Positions 54,201-64,000 of a DNA stretch of 64,000 nucleotides are shown piece by piece. Below the pieces are notes generated by a model, which ran no database searches, was not told the origin of the DNA, and saw only the letters and a list, made by a program, of their open reading frames with translations. This stretch comes from Paguma larvata (lineage: Eukaryota; Chordata; Mammalia; Carnivora; Viverridae), in contig CM057841.1 in NCBI GenBank assembly GCA_030068075.1, positions 35,009,030 through 35,073,029 of the forward strand. The letters are read 5' to 3'. Every line of letters begins with the position of its first letter. The stretch's first letter is position 1. The position numbers and the translations under genes were made by a program.

Positions 54201-57041
54201 GGGCGTGTGAAGGGAGCCTGGGTGGGGTGTCACTGCAGGCCTGAGGAGGAGCGCCGGCGATTGCTGCAGGGCACGGGCGTACCCGAGGCGGTGGAGAAGG
54301 ACTTGGCCAACATCCGCAGCGAATACAATTCCATCGTATTGCCCTTCATGGAAGCCCACCCGGATCTTTTCAGCCCCCGAGTTCGCTCCCTGGAACTCTA
54401 CCACCAGCTCGTGGCTCTTGTGATGGCCTACAGGTGAGCTGAGCCGCACCTTGAAGGACTTCTTTCTTTAGAACGCTGTTGAGGGATAAGAGGGGAAAGA
54501 ACAGTGAACCACAGCCCAGTCTCTCATCCTACCCTGGGCTTTAGCAAAGTTCTCTCTGTGGCAGCTTTCAGGAACCACTGGAGGAAGAGGAGGATGAAAA
54601 GGAGCCAAACTCCCCTTTGATGGTGCCTGCTGCAGACATACTAAACCACTTAGCCAATCATAATGCCAATCTAGAATACTCTCCAGTGAGTGGATCCCTC
54701 TCAGTTATTTTCTTGTGTGCACTGATGATCAGGCATTTGATTCAAACCAGTGTCTGGTCGTTTATACTGCCCTGACAGTTGGGCTAAGTGGGCTCCATTC
54801 TTATGCTAAAAATGCACAGGTGAAGTTAGCTCTTTTGTATGTACTTTGAGTTTGCATATTACAGTGAAATAGAACACAAAACTTCAAAATCCACAAAGAA
54901 AGTTGTAGTTAATTCTGTAATAAGCTAGTGCCATCATTTTTGGTGCTAGAGGGTTGGCGATCATGTTGAGGCCCTATGGACAGCAGCCTGGGTCGGATAC
55001 ACTGTTACTACACTTCAGGAAGAAGAGGGAGGAAAGGGGATGATATCAAGATCCAACTTGATACCAAGGTTTTATCAGTTCAGTGTTTGCTATGTGGAAA
55101 ATTGAAAGATCAGATCTAAGTTTATGGAATCAAAAATTAGGAAATGGCTATTTTTTTAAATCTTTGCCTCTATTTGCCATTCCTACTTTGATCTTGGTTA
55201 ATAGTTCATTTTTTAAAAGCTAGTGTGACTTTTACTCCTTTCATTCCACCGTATAGGCATACCTCATTCTACTCTACTTCAGATATTGTGCTTTTTACAG
55301 ATTGAAGGTCTGGCAACCTGCGTTGAGCAAGTCTTTTGGTGACACTTTTTTTTAACAGTACTTGCTTCACGTCTGTGTGTCATACTTTGGGAAGAATTAC
55401 AAAGTTGTCCGTTATTACTATATTTGTTTTGGTAATCTGATCAGTAGTTACAACTCACTGAAAGCTCAGGTGGTGATAGCATTTTTTAGCAAAAAAAGTT
55501 ATTTTTTAAGATAAGCACATTTTCCTGTCCTTTAGGACGTACTCCTGTTGCATACTTAAGACTACAGGATGGTATAAACATTTTTTCATTAAAATTTTTT
55601 TAAATGTATGTATGTTTTTGAGAGGTAGAGGAGGAGACAGAGAATCCATGGCAGGCTCCACACTGTCAGTGCAAAGCCCAACTTGGGGCTCAGATGCATG
55701 AACCATGAGGTCATGACATGAGCCGAAGTCGGGACACTTAACCTATTGAACCACCCAGGTGCTCCCTAAACATTTTAATATGCACTGGGAAGCCATAAAA
55801 TTCATTTGACCTGCCTTTTCGTTTTGTTTTTCTGTTTTTTAACACAGTTTCCTCTTTTGTGATTTTTTTAAGCTTATTTATTTTTGAGAGTGTGTGAGTG
55901 GGGGAGGGGGCAGAGAACTGAACCTGCACAATCTCTGAGGTGTACCTGTACAGGATCTTAACAGGAACTAAAGGTAGAATGTTGGAAGGTAGATCATCAG
56001 TCCAATTGCTGAACTATACTTACTAACATGGAAGTTATCTTCATGGGGCTGGCCAAGGAAGGGCCTAGTCCCAGCTTCTCCCTTCCACCCCAGAATTGTC
56101 TTCGGATGGTGGCCACTCAGCCCATTCCTAAAGGCCATGAAATTTTCAACACTTATGGACAAATGGCTAATTGGCAACTGATTCATATGTATGGTTTTGT
56201 TGAACCATATCCTGACAACACGGATGACACAGCTGACATTCAGATGGTGACAGTTCGTGAAGCAGCATTACTGGGTGAGTGTCGGATTAAGTCTTGGACA
56301 CTAGTGGACACGTCTCTATACCCACCCCAAGTGCTTTTAAATAGCAGTTGCCCCTTTTTCTGTAGACTGGGTGGTAGACGAAAGAAGAAATGAACTGTTG
56401 GGTATATGGAGACTTTTACACTATTGCTTTTCTATCTACAGGAACAAAAGTTGAAGCTGAAAGGCTCCTACTGTATGAACGCTGGGATTTCTTATGCAAA
56501 CTGGAGATGGTAGGGGAAGAGGGAGCCTTTGTGATTGGGCGGGAGGAGGTGCTCACTGAAGAGGAACTGACCACCACACTCAAGGTAAAAGGCTGAGAAT
56601 AGATGAAATATTTAGAACTACATGAAAGAAGAAAGGTGGGATGGAGGGAGAGGACACTTAAATGGTGCCAAGATAGGGCTAGCTTTCCTCTAAATTCAGC
56701 AGCTGACAATTAAAGGGCCCAATGATTGCTTCTAGGTACTATGCATGCCTGCTGAGGAATTCAGAGAGTTAAAAGACCAGGATGGATGGGGAGATGATAA
56801 AAGGGAAGAGGAGAGCTTGACAATCACAAATATCCCCAAGCTGAAAGCATCATGGAGACAGCTGCTTCGGGACAGTGTTTTGTTGACCCTGCAAACTTAT
56901 GCCACAGACTTAAAATCTGAAGAAGATTTACTAAGTAACAAGGAGGTCTATACCAAACTCAGCTGGAGGGAACAGCAGGCTTTGCAGGTTCGCTACGGTC
57001 AGAAGATGATCTTACACCAGTTGTTGGAACTGACAAGTTAG
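53303..57041 (+). CDS. SETD6: SETD6, protein-lysine N-methyltransferase (9 exons, 452 aa)
   Basis: Nuclear SET-domain enzyme; the family member monomethylates RELA (Lys310) and other proteins. Exons: 53303-53329, 53563-53661, 53735-53879, 53961-54102, 54239-54433, 54565-54685, 56094-56274, 56442-56584 and 56736-57041. All introns are GT-AG and the phases close to 1359 nt. The start ATG has a perfect Kozak context (CCGCCATGG). The SET core shows the NHxxxxN motif (NHLANHN, residues 230-236) and EIFNTYG (259-265), whose Tyr264 corresponds to the catalytic tyrosine. The C-terminal third is the Rubisco-LSMT-type substrate-binding domain, ending [13 protein letters not shown]. Exon 2 encodes a DPDPDPDP run from a hexanucleotide repeat. 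The gene is intact. Confidence 0.97.
53584..53607 (+). repeat. SETD6: (GACCCG)n hexanucleotide repeat in SETD6 exon 2
   Basis: GAC CCG three times, then GAC CCT: four Asp-Pro pairs in the coding frame, before [12 protein letters not shown]. Confidence 0.95.
55253..55500 (+). mobile_element. TcMar-Tigger DNA transposon fragment
   Basis: AGGCATACCTCATTCTACTC, AGATATTGTGCTTTTTACAG, ATTGAAGGTCTGGCAACCTG, CGTTGAGCAAGTCTTTTGGT and GGTAATCTGATCAGTAG match the Tigger-type end. In SETD6 intron 6. Rest of the intron 54686-55252 is unassigned. Confidence 0.65.
55585..55766 (-). mobile_element. Can-SINE (SETD6 intron 6)
   Basis: AGACAGAGAATCCATGGCAG, GAAGTCGGGACACTTAACCT, GAACCACCCAGGTGCTCC. Confidence 0.9.
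55860..55920 (-). mobile_element. Truncated Can-SINE tail (SETD6 intron 6)
   Basis: TTTAAGCTTATTTATTTTTG, AGAGTGTGTGAGTGGGGGAG, GGGGGCAGAGA; head missing. Confidence 0.75.
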
Positions 57042-57141
57042 CAGGTTCCTTGTTGCCTGAAGGATCATCCACAAGAACTTTATTCTAAGCTAATATTCAT
57101 CGATGCTTGAAAAAAAGGAAAACTTGGGGTCTTTTGCTTTT

Positions 57142-57147
57142 ATTAAA
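57142..57147 (+). terminator. SETD6: SETD6 polyadenylation signal ATTAAA (probable)
   Basis: ATTAAA lies 100 bases after the stop codon and is followed by a GT-rich stretch (GGTGGTGTG near 57169-57178) suitable as a downstream element. No AATAAA was seen before the facing CNOT1 3' end, so this is the best candidate. Confidence 0.6.
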
Positions 57148-57154
57148 TACCAAA

Positions 57155-57915
57155 AGGAAAAGTAGCGAAGGTGGTGTGCGAGGGTTCTCTCTCAGGTAAG
57201 GGTGACCTGTTTTAAGGACTGGGCACACCAGACTTGAAAATCGCTGTTGCTAAGATCAGTGAATTTTATAGCTGTTTTGTCCTCAGTCTGAACCAAACGT
57301 TGGAAAAAATGTGATGGTGGTAGGTTCCTCTTGTAGTCTAGCATTTAATAACACAGACTTTGAAAGTACACATGGGTCTTTTTTGGGCAAGCTACTCCCA
57401 CTCCCCCCGCCAAGACTTCATTTCCTGTTAGAGTATATGATGCCGCACTGGTACTCAGCGATTACTGTACTTCCTCAGGAGTCTGAAGTTACCTCTACGT
57501 GGAACAGCTCACTGGTAAGAGAAGAAACCTTAAGACACCATTGACATTCAAGCCTCACTCAAATTTAAGATTTCTGCTATTTAATCTTGAACCTTTTTCT
57601 CCTCTGTGGTCATAAAACTTGATAGTTAAATACTTTTTAAAATTTTTAAATACTTTTTAAAACGAGTGAAATACCAAGGGCACAGAGGGTATGAAAAAAA
57701 TGTTTTGGAATTATTTAACCACAGAAACCTGACCTAAAGTTTTTTTACTGTTGAAACACTATACAAAATTCACTTCCTTGCTTGTTTAAACATGTCAGAT
57801 TCGTGGAAAAGATCTACCATTCAGCAAGAAGTGATGTTTCCCAACGGCCACAGGCTCTGCGAGGCTGGATTGTCCACTTTCCTCACCACCAGCACTGGCT
57901 GCTGCTACTGAGAAA
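57155..57915. other. SETD6-CNOT1 convergent intergenic gap
   Basis: AT-rich unique DNA separating the two 3' ends. No transposon or ORF of note. A tandem TTTTTAAAATTTTTAAA-like stretch lies at 57630-57662. Confidence 0.5.
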
Positions 57916-57919
57916 GGCA

Positions 57920-58932
57920 CAGTGGACTCACGTGTGTGTCATGACTTTAATGTTTTGACTACAGTATGCATACACATACAAGGATGGGAGCTAGAGCCCA
58001 GGAACTAGAAAGGCTACAAAATACAACACGTGGACCAATACATTTACAAAACATTCAAAATCCTTACAAAAGGGGCTGTATTGGTCCTTTTGACTTTGTT
58101 GTTGTTCAACATAGCCTGTATGGCTATTCACTGGGATAATGGGGAAGGGCAATTCATACACTATTGGTTCCCTTTCCCACAATTTACAAAATATCAGGAG
58201 AAAGATAGGGGCACTTTAGGCCTGGTCTGGTTTCCCTTTATAAAAAGAGCTGACTGCATCTCACAGGGCCGAAGGGGGCAGGTTCTCCAGTAGAAATGAG
58301 AAAATGATGCTCTCCTCGCAGTCGGCTTTAGATTTGGGGAAGAGGCAAAACAGAAACCCATGGGATCTCAAATGTGAGCTCTTCCCATGTCCCCTAAGCA
58401 TACCCCATAGTAGCACATACATTCTTAACAACTTTGTGATTTTCAAGGTCCCCTGTCCACATTAAAAAAATAAGTTACACAATATTTAAACTGGCTTTTT
58501 TGCTATTCTTTGGGACACCAGGAATGTCAGAAGACATGGAGCTATATGTTCTGTCCCCAGACAAGTGGATGGCAACAGCAGCCTTTTCAGTTACAAGCTG
58601 GGTAGGTACCAGTTTATCTACTTGCCTTGGACACATTTTGCACAAACCCAAGAAGTTCCAGACAAAAGTTTTCTCTTTCATATATTTACACAAGTTCAAA
58701 ATGATATTCACAGCATCTTCTAAATTTTGGCCAAGAGTCAAAAAAATGCATTTAAACTTTGGAACGTGCCCACATATACAGGAAGCTGACCCAAACAGTA
58801 ATTGGGGCAGGTACCCGAGAACCAAAGGGCTGGGAAAGTCAGGAAGAGCTGAAAAGATTCTTCAGCCAGTTGATGAACTTGGTGCGGTGGGACCTCCGGG
58901 CTGACACATTTACAGCAGAGAGGCAGTTCCAT
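57920..58932 (-). other. CNOT1: CNOT1 3' UTR
   Basis: Minus-strand sequence from the stop codon to just past ATTAAA at 57951-57946. About 1.0 kb, AT-rich and repeat-free, as expected for a conserved 3' UTR. Confidence 0.75.
57946..57951 (-). terminator. CNOT1: CNOT1 polyadenylation signal ATTAAA (probable)
   Basis: The plus strand reads TTTAAT, which is ATTAAA on the transcript strand. It faces the SETD6 signal about 800 bases away, making the pair tail-to-tail. Confidence 0.6.
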
Positions 58933-61900
58933 CTAACTGGCACCTGTCCCTTCCATTACTTGCTGAGCCTGCTTCTGTCCCATGCAGCACTGTGCAACCG
59001 ACTGGAATAACCTGAAAAATAGACAATCACAAGTTTGTGATAAAACTTCAGGCCTGGCAATACCTTGTGTCAAATTAGCTCTGGCTATTACTACCTTCTG
59101 CATCACCCACCCTAGAGCCATCATTGGTTTCTCATTCTTAGACAAATTACTTTGAACTCACTTTTCAATTTCTGGGGCACAGTGTACAAACTCGTGGTTC
59201 CAGAACTTAAACGCTGGATTTTTAATCAGCTCAATGAAAGTAATAAGAAGACCCCAAGGATGTGGCCTATTTACAATCAACCGTTCCAAGAGAACCCTGA
59301 AGGGGAGAAAAGAAAAGTTAATGTACAGAGAAACATAGAAATTTATGACCACTTTTTTTTCCTACCTTTCCTCCTTGATTACTAAACTACATGCAAAAGT
59401 CATTAGCTTTACTAAAGGATGAAGGCCTAAGCTCTATATGGCACAGTTAATGCAGGTGGATTCTGGAATTAGAAAACCTAGGTTTGAATCCTGCCTCTTC
59501 CCATATAAGTTAAAGGGTAATAGTACCATATTACGTGGCCCACAGAAAGCTGCTTAAGGAATGCACACTCAGTGAAAGGAAACGAATTCAAGTCTGGCCC
59601 AGTTTTTAAAATGTGTATCTCTCTCACCAGAATCTACCCACTGCCTAATCTCCAGTGCTATACATAGTTTAGGATTTGCTGTAAATTGCTTTGACTATCA
59701 TTAGGAAAAGGCAAATAAAATTCTGTTTATGTCTCCTTCAAACCTTTCAACCTAGAGGATGAAGAAAAAAGCAAAAGCTCTTTAGCAAAATGGCTTTTAA
59801 CAGGCCTCTGTGAATTCTGGACTCTGGGTAAAGATGTGATCACGGCCACCTGAGAGAAACTGTTGACTTTCAATCAATATACCTAAACCTTTTGTCAACA
59901 ACTTTTAGCAATGATTATGATTTGAAATTTTCTACTTGTGATTTTGTGTCCGTCAGATTAATTACTAGGATGGGAACCACGTGCATTTTCACAGCTATAT
60001 CCCATATTAACACACATAAAAGAGGTTTTAAATGGACACAAAGAAGATCCAAATGAACACTGACTACACAGAAGAAAAAGAAAAAACACTTAAAATGCAT
60101 AATAAAGGGGAAGAGGCAACCATTGAGGATACTCTGAAAAACTTTTCCCTTACCTTGTAATCTGTTCTTGGATAGCTTCAGTGTTGGCCTCTGCAAAAAG
60201 GTACAGCATGGTGCAGCTGAAGTAGTGAGTGTGGCTATTTGGGTACCGCAGCTGATTTGCAATTGCATTCAAGAAGAGATATCGACCTAGAAATTGAGAA
60301 AACGAAGTTTATTACAGACTTGCTCTGAGAGGGCAACGTAAAAAAGACACGATTCTCAGTGGCTAGGGTTTGGATTTGGGATCCTGCTTTTCCGGTGTCT
60401 TCTGGTTTCAACCAGTGGTTCTCAGGTCGCCAATGTTTTCACTTCCAGGAGGTTTATTTTTTTATTTTCCACATTAAAATTTCTAGAGATATTTAAAAAC
60501 AGACACACTGCATATAAATACATGTTAATAAAAGCATTTTCAAAAAAAATTAGGGAAGAATATCACTGTTTCACATTTCACAGATCTCTTTAATGTCATT
60601 TAATAGGAGACAGCTAGATTCTTCTACTCCTGTGTTCAATCTGTTCCAGTACTGTTTCCTGTAGCCTCTGGAAAACTCCACTATACACTTATGGCAAAAG
60701 AGTTCCCGCTCCCCACCACCAAAAAGAAGAAAACAGCCAGAGCCATAAACATGCTGACAAAATATATGTCCATTGTGACTTAAAATATTTCTACGACCAG
60801 TACAGAGAACTTAAAAGTGGCTGGCTTCACTCACCTTCAGTGTCCAAGTCCACAGCCAGGTTCTGGAAGATGTCCATGTGAGCCGAGTGGGTGATCGTGC
60901 TCATGGATGGCGTGCTACCCTTGTTGTGGATGTGTGCAATGGCCTGAGTCCCTACATAGAGCACCAGTGCATTGATGAGCTGGAGGTTGTAACGATTGCC
61001 AGGCTCATTGGATACCTTAATGAATAAACAGAAAGCTTCTTATTTTCAGAGGACTCAGTATTTCCAAACCCTTTTTATGCCTTCATAAAAAAGCTGAACT
61101 GCTCTCAGCATTCTTTTTGATTTAAATTTTAGAAATTTACTTGACTTTGTGAGGTTGTTGAACAAATAACACAGCTGTCTAAGGGTGGTTGTGTAACAGG
61201 AAGGCAAACCTTTAACAGGTACCAGCAAAAAAGTAAAGTTTATAAAGTCTACTATTGCAATTATAAAAAATATTTGGAGGGGCGCCTAGCTGGCTGAGTT
61301 GGAGTGCGTGACTCCTGATCATGGGGTTGTGAATTCAAGTCCCATGTTGGGTGTATTACATAAAATCTTAAAAAAAAAAAATCCAGAGAGGGGGAAAAAG
61401 TGGTACTCTGGTGTCAAAAGACAACACCATTTCAAGTCCTTTCCTAAACAAACTAAGCCAGAATCTGTTTATTAAGAACAATGGTTGGGGGGGAGCGCGT
61501 GGGGTGCGCTAGGTGACTCAGCTGTTGAATGTCCAACTTTGGTTTGGGTCTTGATCTCATGGTTCAGGCCCCACATCAGGCTTTGTGCTGACAGCTCAGA
61601 GCCTGCAACCTGCTTTGGATTCTGTATCTCCCTTATCTAACCCTCCTCCACTCATGCTCTGTGTGTCTGTCTTCTGTGTCTCTTAAAGTAAGCAAACTTG
61701 AAAAACAACAACAATCTTTGCAAGTACTGATAGGGAACCATTATTGACTATGTATTCTTACAGAAAATCCCTATTCCCCTGATTGCCTCTTCTAAGGCTA
61801 TAGCTCTGTGTCAGTGATAAGATGAACTAGTTAAAGGCATAATACAGTGAACCTCATCCAACCATGAGAAATTTTTAAATCGGGTTGAAAACAGTAACTC

Positions 61901-63268
61901 CCAAATAGGCCACCGAAAGACACAGCTAAAAGCTTAAGTCAAACCAATTAACCTGTAGGTTGCTGCGCAAATCAGACAGAAAAGTGACCGGCGATCGAGT
62001 TTTAAGATAGGAATCCAAATCCTTTTTGAACTGAGGTGGCATCACTCCAGTAAAATTGGTAAGAATCCGGGGTGCAATGTTAATTTCACTTAACATATCC
62101 ACCTGCCACAGACAGATACAATAATCAAAACCAGAAGCATATGTAGGAGAGAACAGCAAATTCTGTGCCAAAAAGTAGTAGGATTGTTTTCCTAAAACTA
62201 CACATTGTAAGATCTTAAAGAAAGCTGCCACTTTAAAAATCTATAAAAGGATAGGAATCTCTCATTCTGTAATAAATAATGTTTCTAAATTAAGGCAGAA
62301 TAGGTACTTTAGTGAAGAAGTCTAATGTGTACCCATAATTATTTTTTTCCTGGACTTGGATTTCAAAGTAAAAGTACAGAAGAGATATTCCTCATTCACC
62401 AAGAGCCCTAGTCTCTGAAAAGATGCCTCAGAAGAAAAGAATATCATACTTGCTACTTTAAAAAAAATTCATGTGAGGGGCGACTGGCTGGCTCAGTCGG
62501 TGAAGCCTCCGACTCTGGCCCGGTCATGATCTCACAGCTCCTGAGCTCAAGCTCCACTCAGAGCCTGGAGCCTGCTTCGGATTCTATGTCTCTTTCTCCC
62601 TCTCTCACGCTCTCTCTCTCTCTCTCTCTCTCTGTCCCTCCCCCACTCATGCTCTCTCAAAAATAAACATTAAAAAAAAATTTTTAAACGCATGTGAAAG
62701 AAAAAGACTACAAAGCACATAAAAATTACAGTAGCTGCATCAGGGCTACACACATAAACAACATCTGTGAAATACAGGTATTACAAATGTCTGTTCTGCA
62801 ATTCAGTGCAATCAGGGCCACCCAGCAAATGACTGGCCCAAAACATTGGTTGAGGTCCTGCAAAAATAAATTTACTATCAAAATTAATTGAAAATAGCAG
62901 CTAGGCAAAACTGTGAACCAATATTCAGGCTTAATAACATGACTGCCCACCCTCAAAAGAGCATCCTTATCTAACAAATAACTTCTATACAGTTTATGTT
63001 GGGCAGAGATAGATTAAATGAGTCTACTACCAGAGAAAAGGACTGAAATACTAATATGTAACTTTGTTTTTCCTTGAACTGTTTAGAACTTTACCTTCAG
63101 ATTAGGAGTGAATGGGTCTGGGAGCCTCATGTTTCTTGGGAAGGCACTCAGGATGAGATTTCTTAGCTGAATACAATTAGGTGGGATCACATCACAGAAT
63201 CCATAATGATAATCACAAAGGAACTCAGGGAAATCATGCAAAAGAACCAGCAGCACTCTCAAAGTGCC
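58933..63268 (-). CDS. CNOT1: CNOT1, 3' end (last six coding exons, partial)
   Basis: Scaffold of the cytoplasmic CCR4-NOT deadenylase complex. Read 5'->3' on the minus strand, the exons are 63268-63095, 62102-61953, 61015-60835, 60286-60154, 59296-59162 and 59011-58933 (stop TAG at 58933-58935). Together they encode the C-terminal 283 residues, from [16 protein letters not shown] to [10 protein letters not shown]. This is the NOT1 C-terminal HEAT-like domain that docks the NOT2/NOT3 module. All junctions are GT-AG with matching phases. The full protein is about 2,370 residues, so roughly 88% lies beyond the right edge. No disruption is seen. Confidence 0.97.
59455..59570 (+). mobile_element. 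MIR fragment (CNOT1 intron)
   Basis: GGATTCTGGAATTAGAAAAC, CTAGGTTTGAATCCTGCCTC. The remainder of this intron (59297-60153) shows nothing else. Confidence 0.7.
61277..61375 (+). mobile_element. Short Can-SINE (CNOT1 intron)
   Basis: AGGGGCGCCTAGCTGGCTGA head, GTTGGGTGTATTACATAAAA end, A-run. Confidence 0.85.
61505..61715 (+). mobile_element. Can-SINE, diverged (CNOT1 intron)
   Basis: GCTAGGTGACTCAGCTGTTG, GGCTTTGTGCTGACAGCTCA, CTGCTTTGGATTCTGTATCT. Confidence 0.85.
62475..62690 (+). mobile_element. Can-SINE with (CT)n tail (CNOT1 intron)
   Basis: GAGGGGCGACTGGCTGGCTC head; (CT)n at 62607-62631; AAAAATAAACATTAAAAAAA end. Confidence 0.92.
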
Positions 63269-63269
63269 C

Positions 63270-63851
63270 TGTTTTTAAAAAATGAGAAAAACATTGGTTG
63301 TTTTCACATTTAGAAAATGGGAGTATCATTTATACTACCATGAATGTAACTGAAGTAAACAAGATAAAAGCATCAAGTATACTTCATTAACAAATTACAC
63401 AAATTAATGAATTAAAAATTCATTAAAAATTACTGTTAATAAAAAACCTGTCACAAGTGATTGACCAAAATAAACCAAAGTTGGAAATCACCAAAAACTA
63501 ATTTCGGGGACTTTATACCTTAAATGCTGTACCCGAGAAAAGGCTAACTTAAAAAAAAAAAAAAAACACTTCTAACTTCAGAAGCCAGAAGAAGACAATT
63601 TATGAATTTATGAAAACCAAGAAAGTAAAAGAGCCAAAATCAATTACATGTTAAAAATTACTAAAGGAGAGTGAACCAAAACTGGCTCTTTGAAAAGATT
63701 AATAAAATTGATGAACCCTACCAAAACTGATGGAAAAAACAGTACTGATATCAAGAATGAAATGGGACCATCACTACAGATCCTACAGACATAATAGATT
63801 AAGAGAATGGTACATAATTAAATTGTAATAAACTTGACAATTCAGATAAAT
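63270..63851. other. CNOT1 intron, AT-rich, unassigned
   Basis: A-rich stretches on the plus strand at 63551-63566 and elsewhere. The part 63570-63790 (AAAACTGGCTCTTTGAAAAG, AATTGATGAACCCTACC) resembles an L1 ORF2 stretch in the plus orientation, but weakly. Confidence 0.4.
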
Positions 63852-63852
63852 A

Positions 63853-64000
63853 GGGGTGCCTGGGTGGCTCAGTCAGTTAAGTTCTTGATTTCAGCTCAGA
63901 TCATGATCTCATGATGATCAGGTGGTCGAGCCCATGCTGTGCAGGAGTCTGCACAGGATTTTCTCTCTTCCCGTCTGTCCCTCCCCTGCATGTACATGCT
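63853..64000 (+). mobile_element. Can-SINE, cut by the window edge
   Basis: GGGGTGCCTGGGTGGCTCAG head and core; tail lies beyond 64000. Confidence 0.93.

Noticed and set aside
59012..63094. Possible intronic snoRNAs of CNOT1
   Set aside because: CNOT1 hosts snoRNAs in human, but I recall them in more upstream introns. I saw no H/ACA or C/D box set in the introns present here.

Overview
The window is nuclear DNA from a mammal of the order Carnivora, most probably a cat-family species. The main evidence is about two dozen tRNA-Lys-type Can-SINEs (5' end GGGGCGCCTGGGTGGCTCAG, CT-rich tail, AATAAA-type 3' end), several of them young enough to keep exact target-site duplications. MIR, L2, old L1, MLT1 LTR and Tigger remnants make up the older background. 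There are no bacterial features, CRISPR arrays or phage genes.

Three protein-coding genes are visible, in the order known from human 16q21. NDRG4 lies on the + strand at about 13.4-52.1 kb: an NDR-family protein with an alpha/beta-hydrolase fold that lacks the catalytic nucleophile, used in brain and heart. SETD6 lies on the + strand at 53.2-57.15 kb: a lysine methyltransferase, complete, with 9 exons predicting 452 residues. CNOT1 lies on the - strand from about 57.9 kb past the right edge: the CCR4-NOT scaffold, with only its last six coding exons and 3' UTR present. Splice sites, reading phases and stop codons all agree across these models.

Layout. 1-12.3 kb is intergenic, with SINEs, MIR, MLT1 LTRs and a 5S rRNA-like fragment. 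12.3-13.75 kb is a CpG island with the first exon of long NDRG4. Intron 1 (13.5-29.9 kb) holds a SINE-dense block at 18.9-28.2 kb. Intron 3 holds a second, TATA-type first exon at 38.17 kb that makes the short (MPECWDG) isoform. The common exons run from 41.4 to 50.15 kb. Intron 7 carries a 5'-truncated L1. A roughly 1.9 kb 3' UTR ends at an AATAAA near 52.06 kb. SETD6 starts in its own CpG island at 53.16 kb and converges tail-to-tail with CNOT1 across less than 1 kb.

The genes act separately: NDRG4 in neuronal and cardiac growth and survival, SETD6 in monomethylating RELA and other substrates, CNOT1 in mRNA deadenylation and decay. I found no unknown gene system. The items most worth checking are a SETD6 micro-intron of 73 nt that looks unable to support the retained-intron isoform remembered from human, a near-perfect inverted repeat with CRE-like arms in NDRG4 intron 3, a 5S-like insert inside a MIR, two SINEs inserted at one target site, and a sharply uneven SINE distribution.
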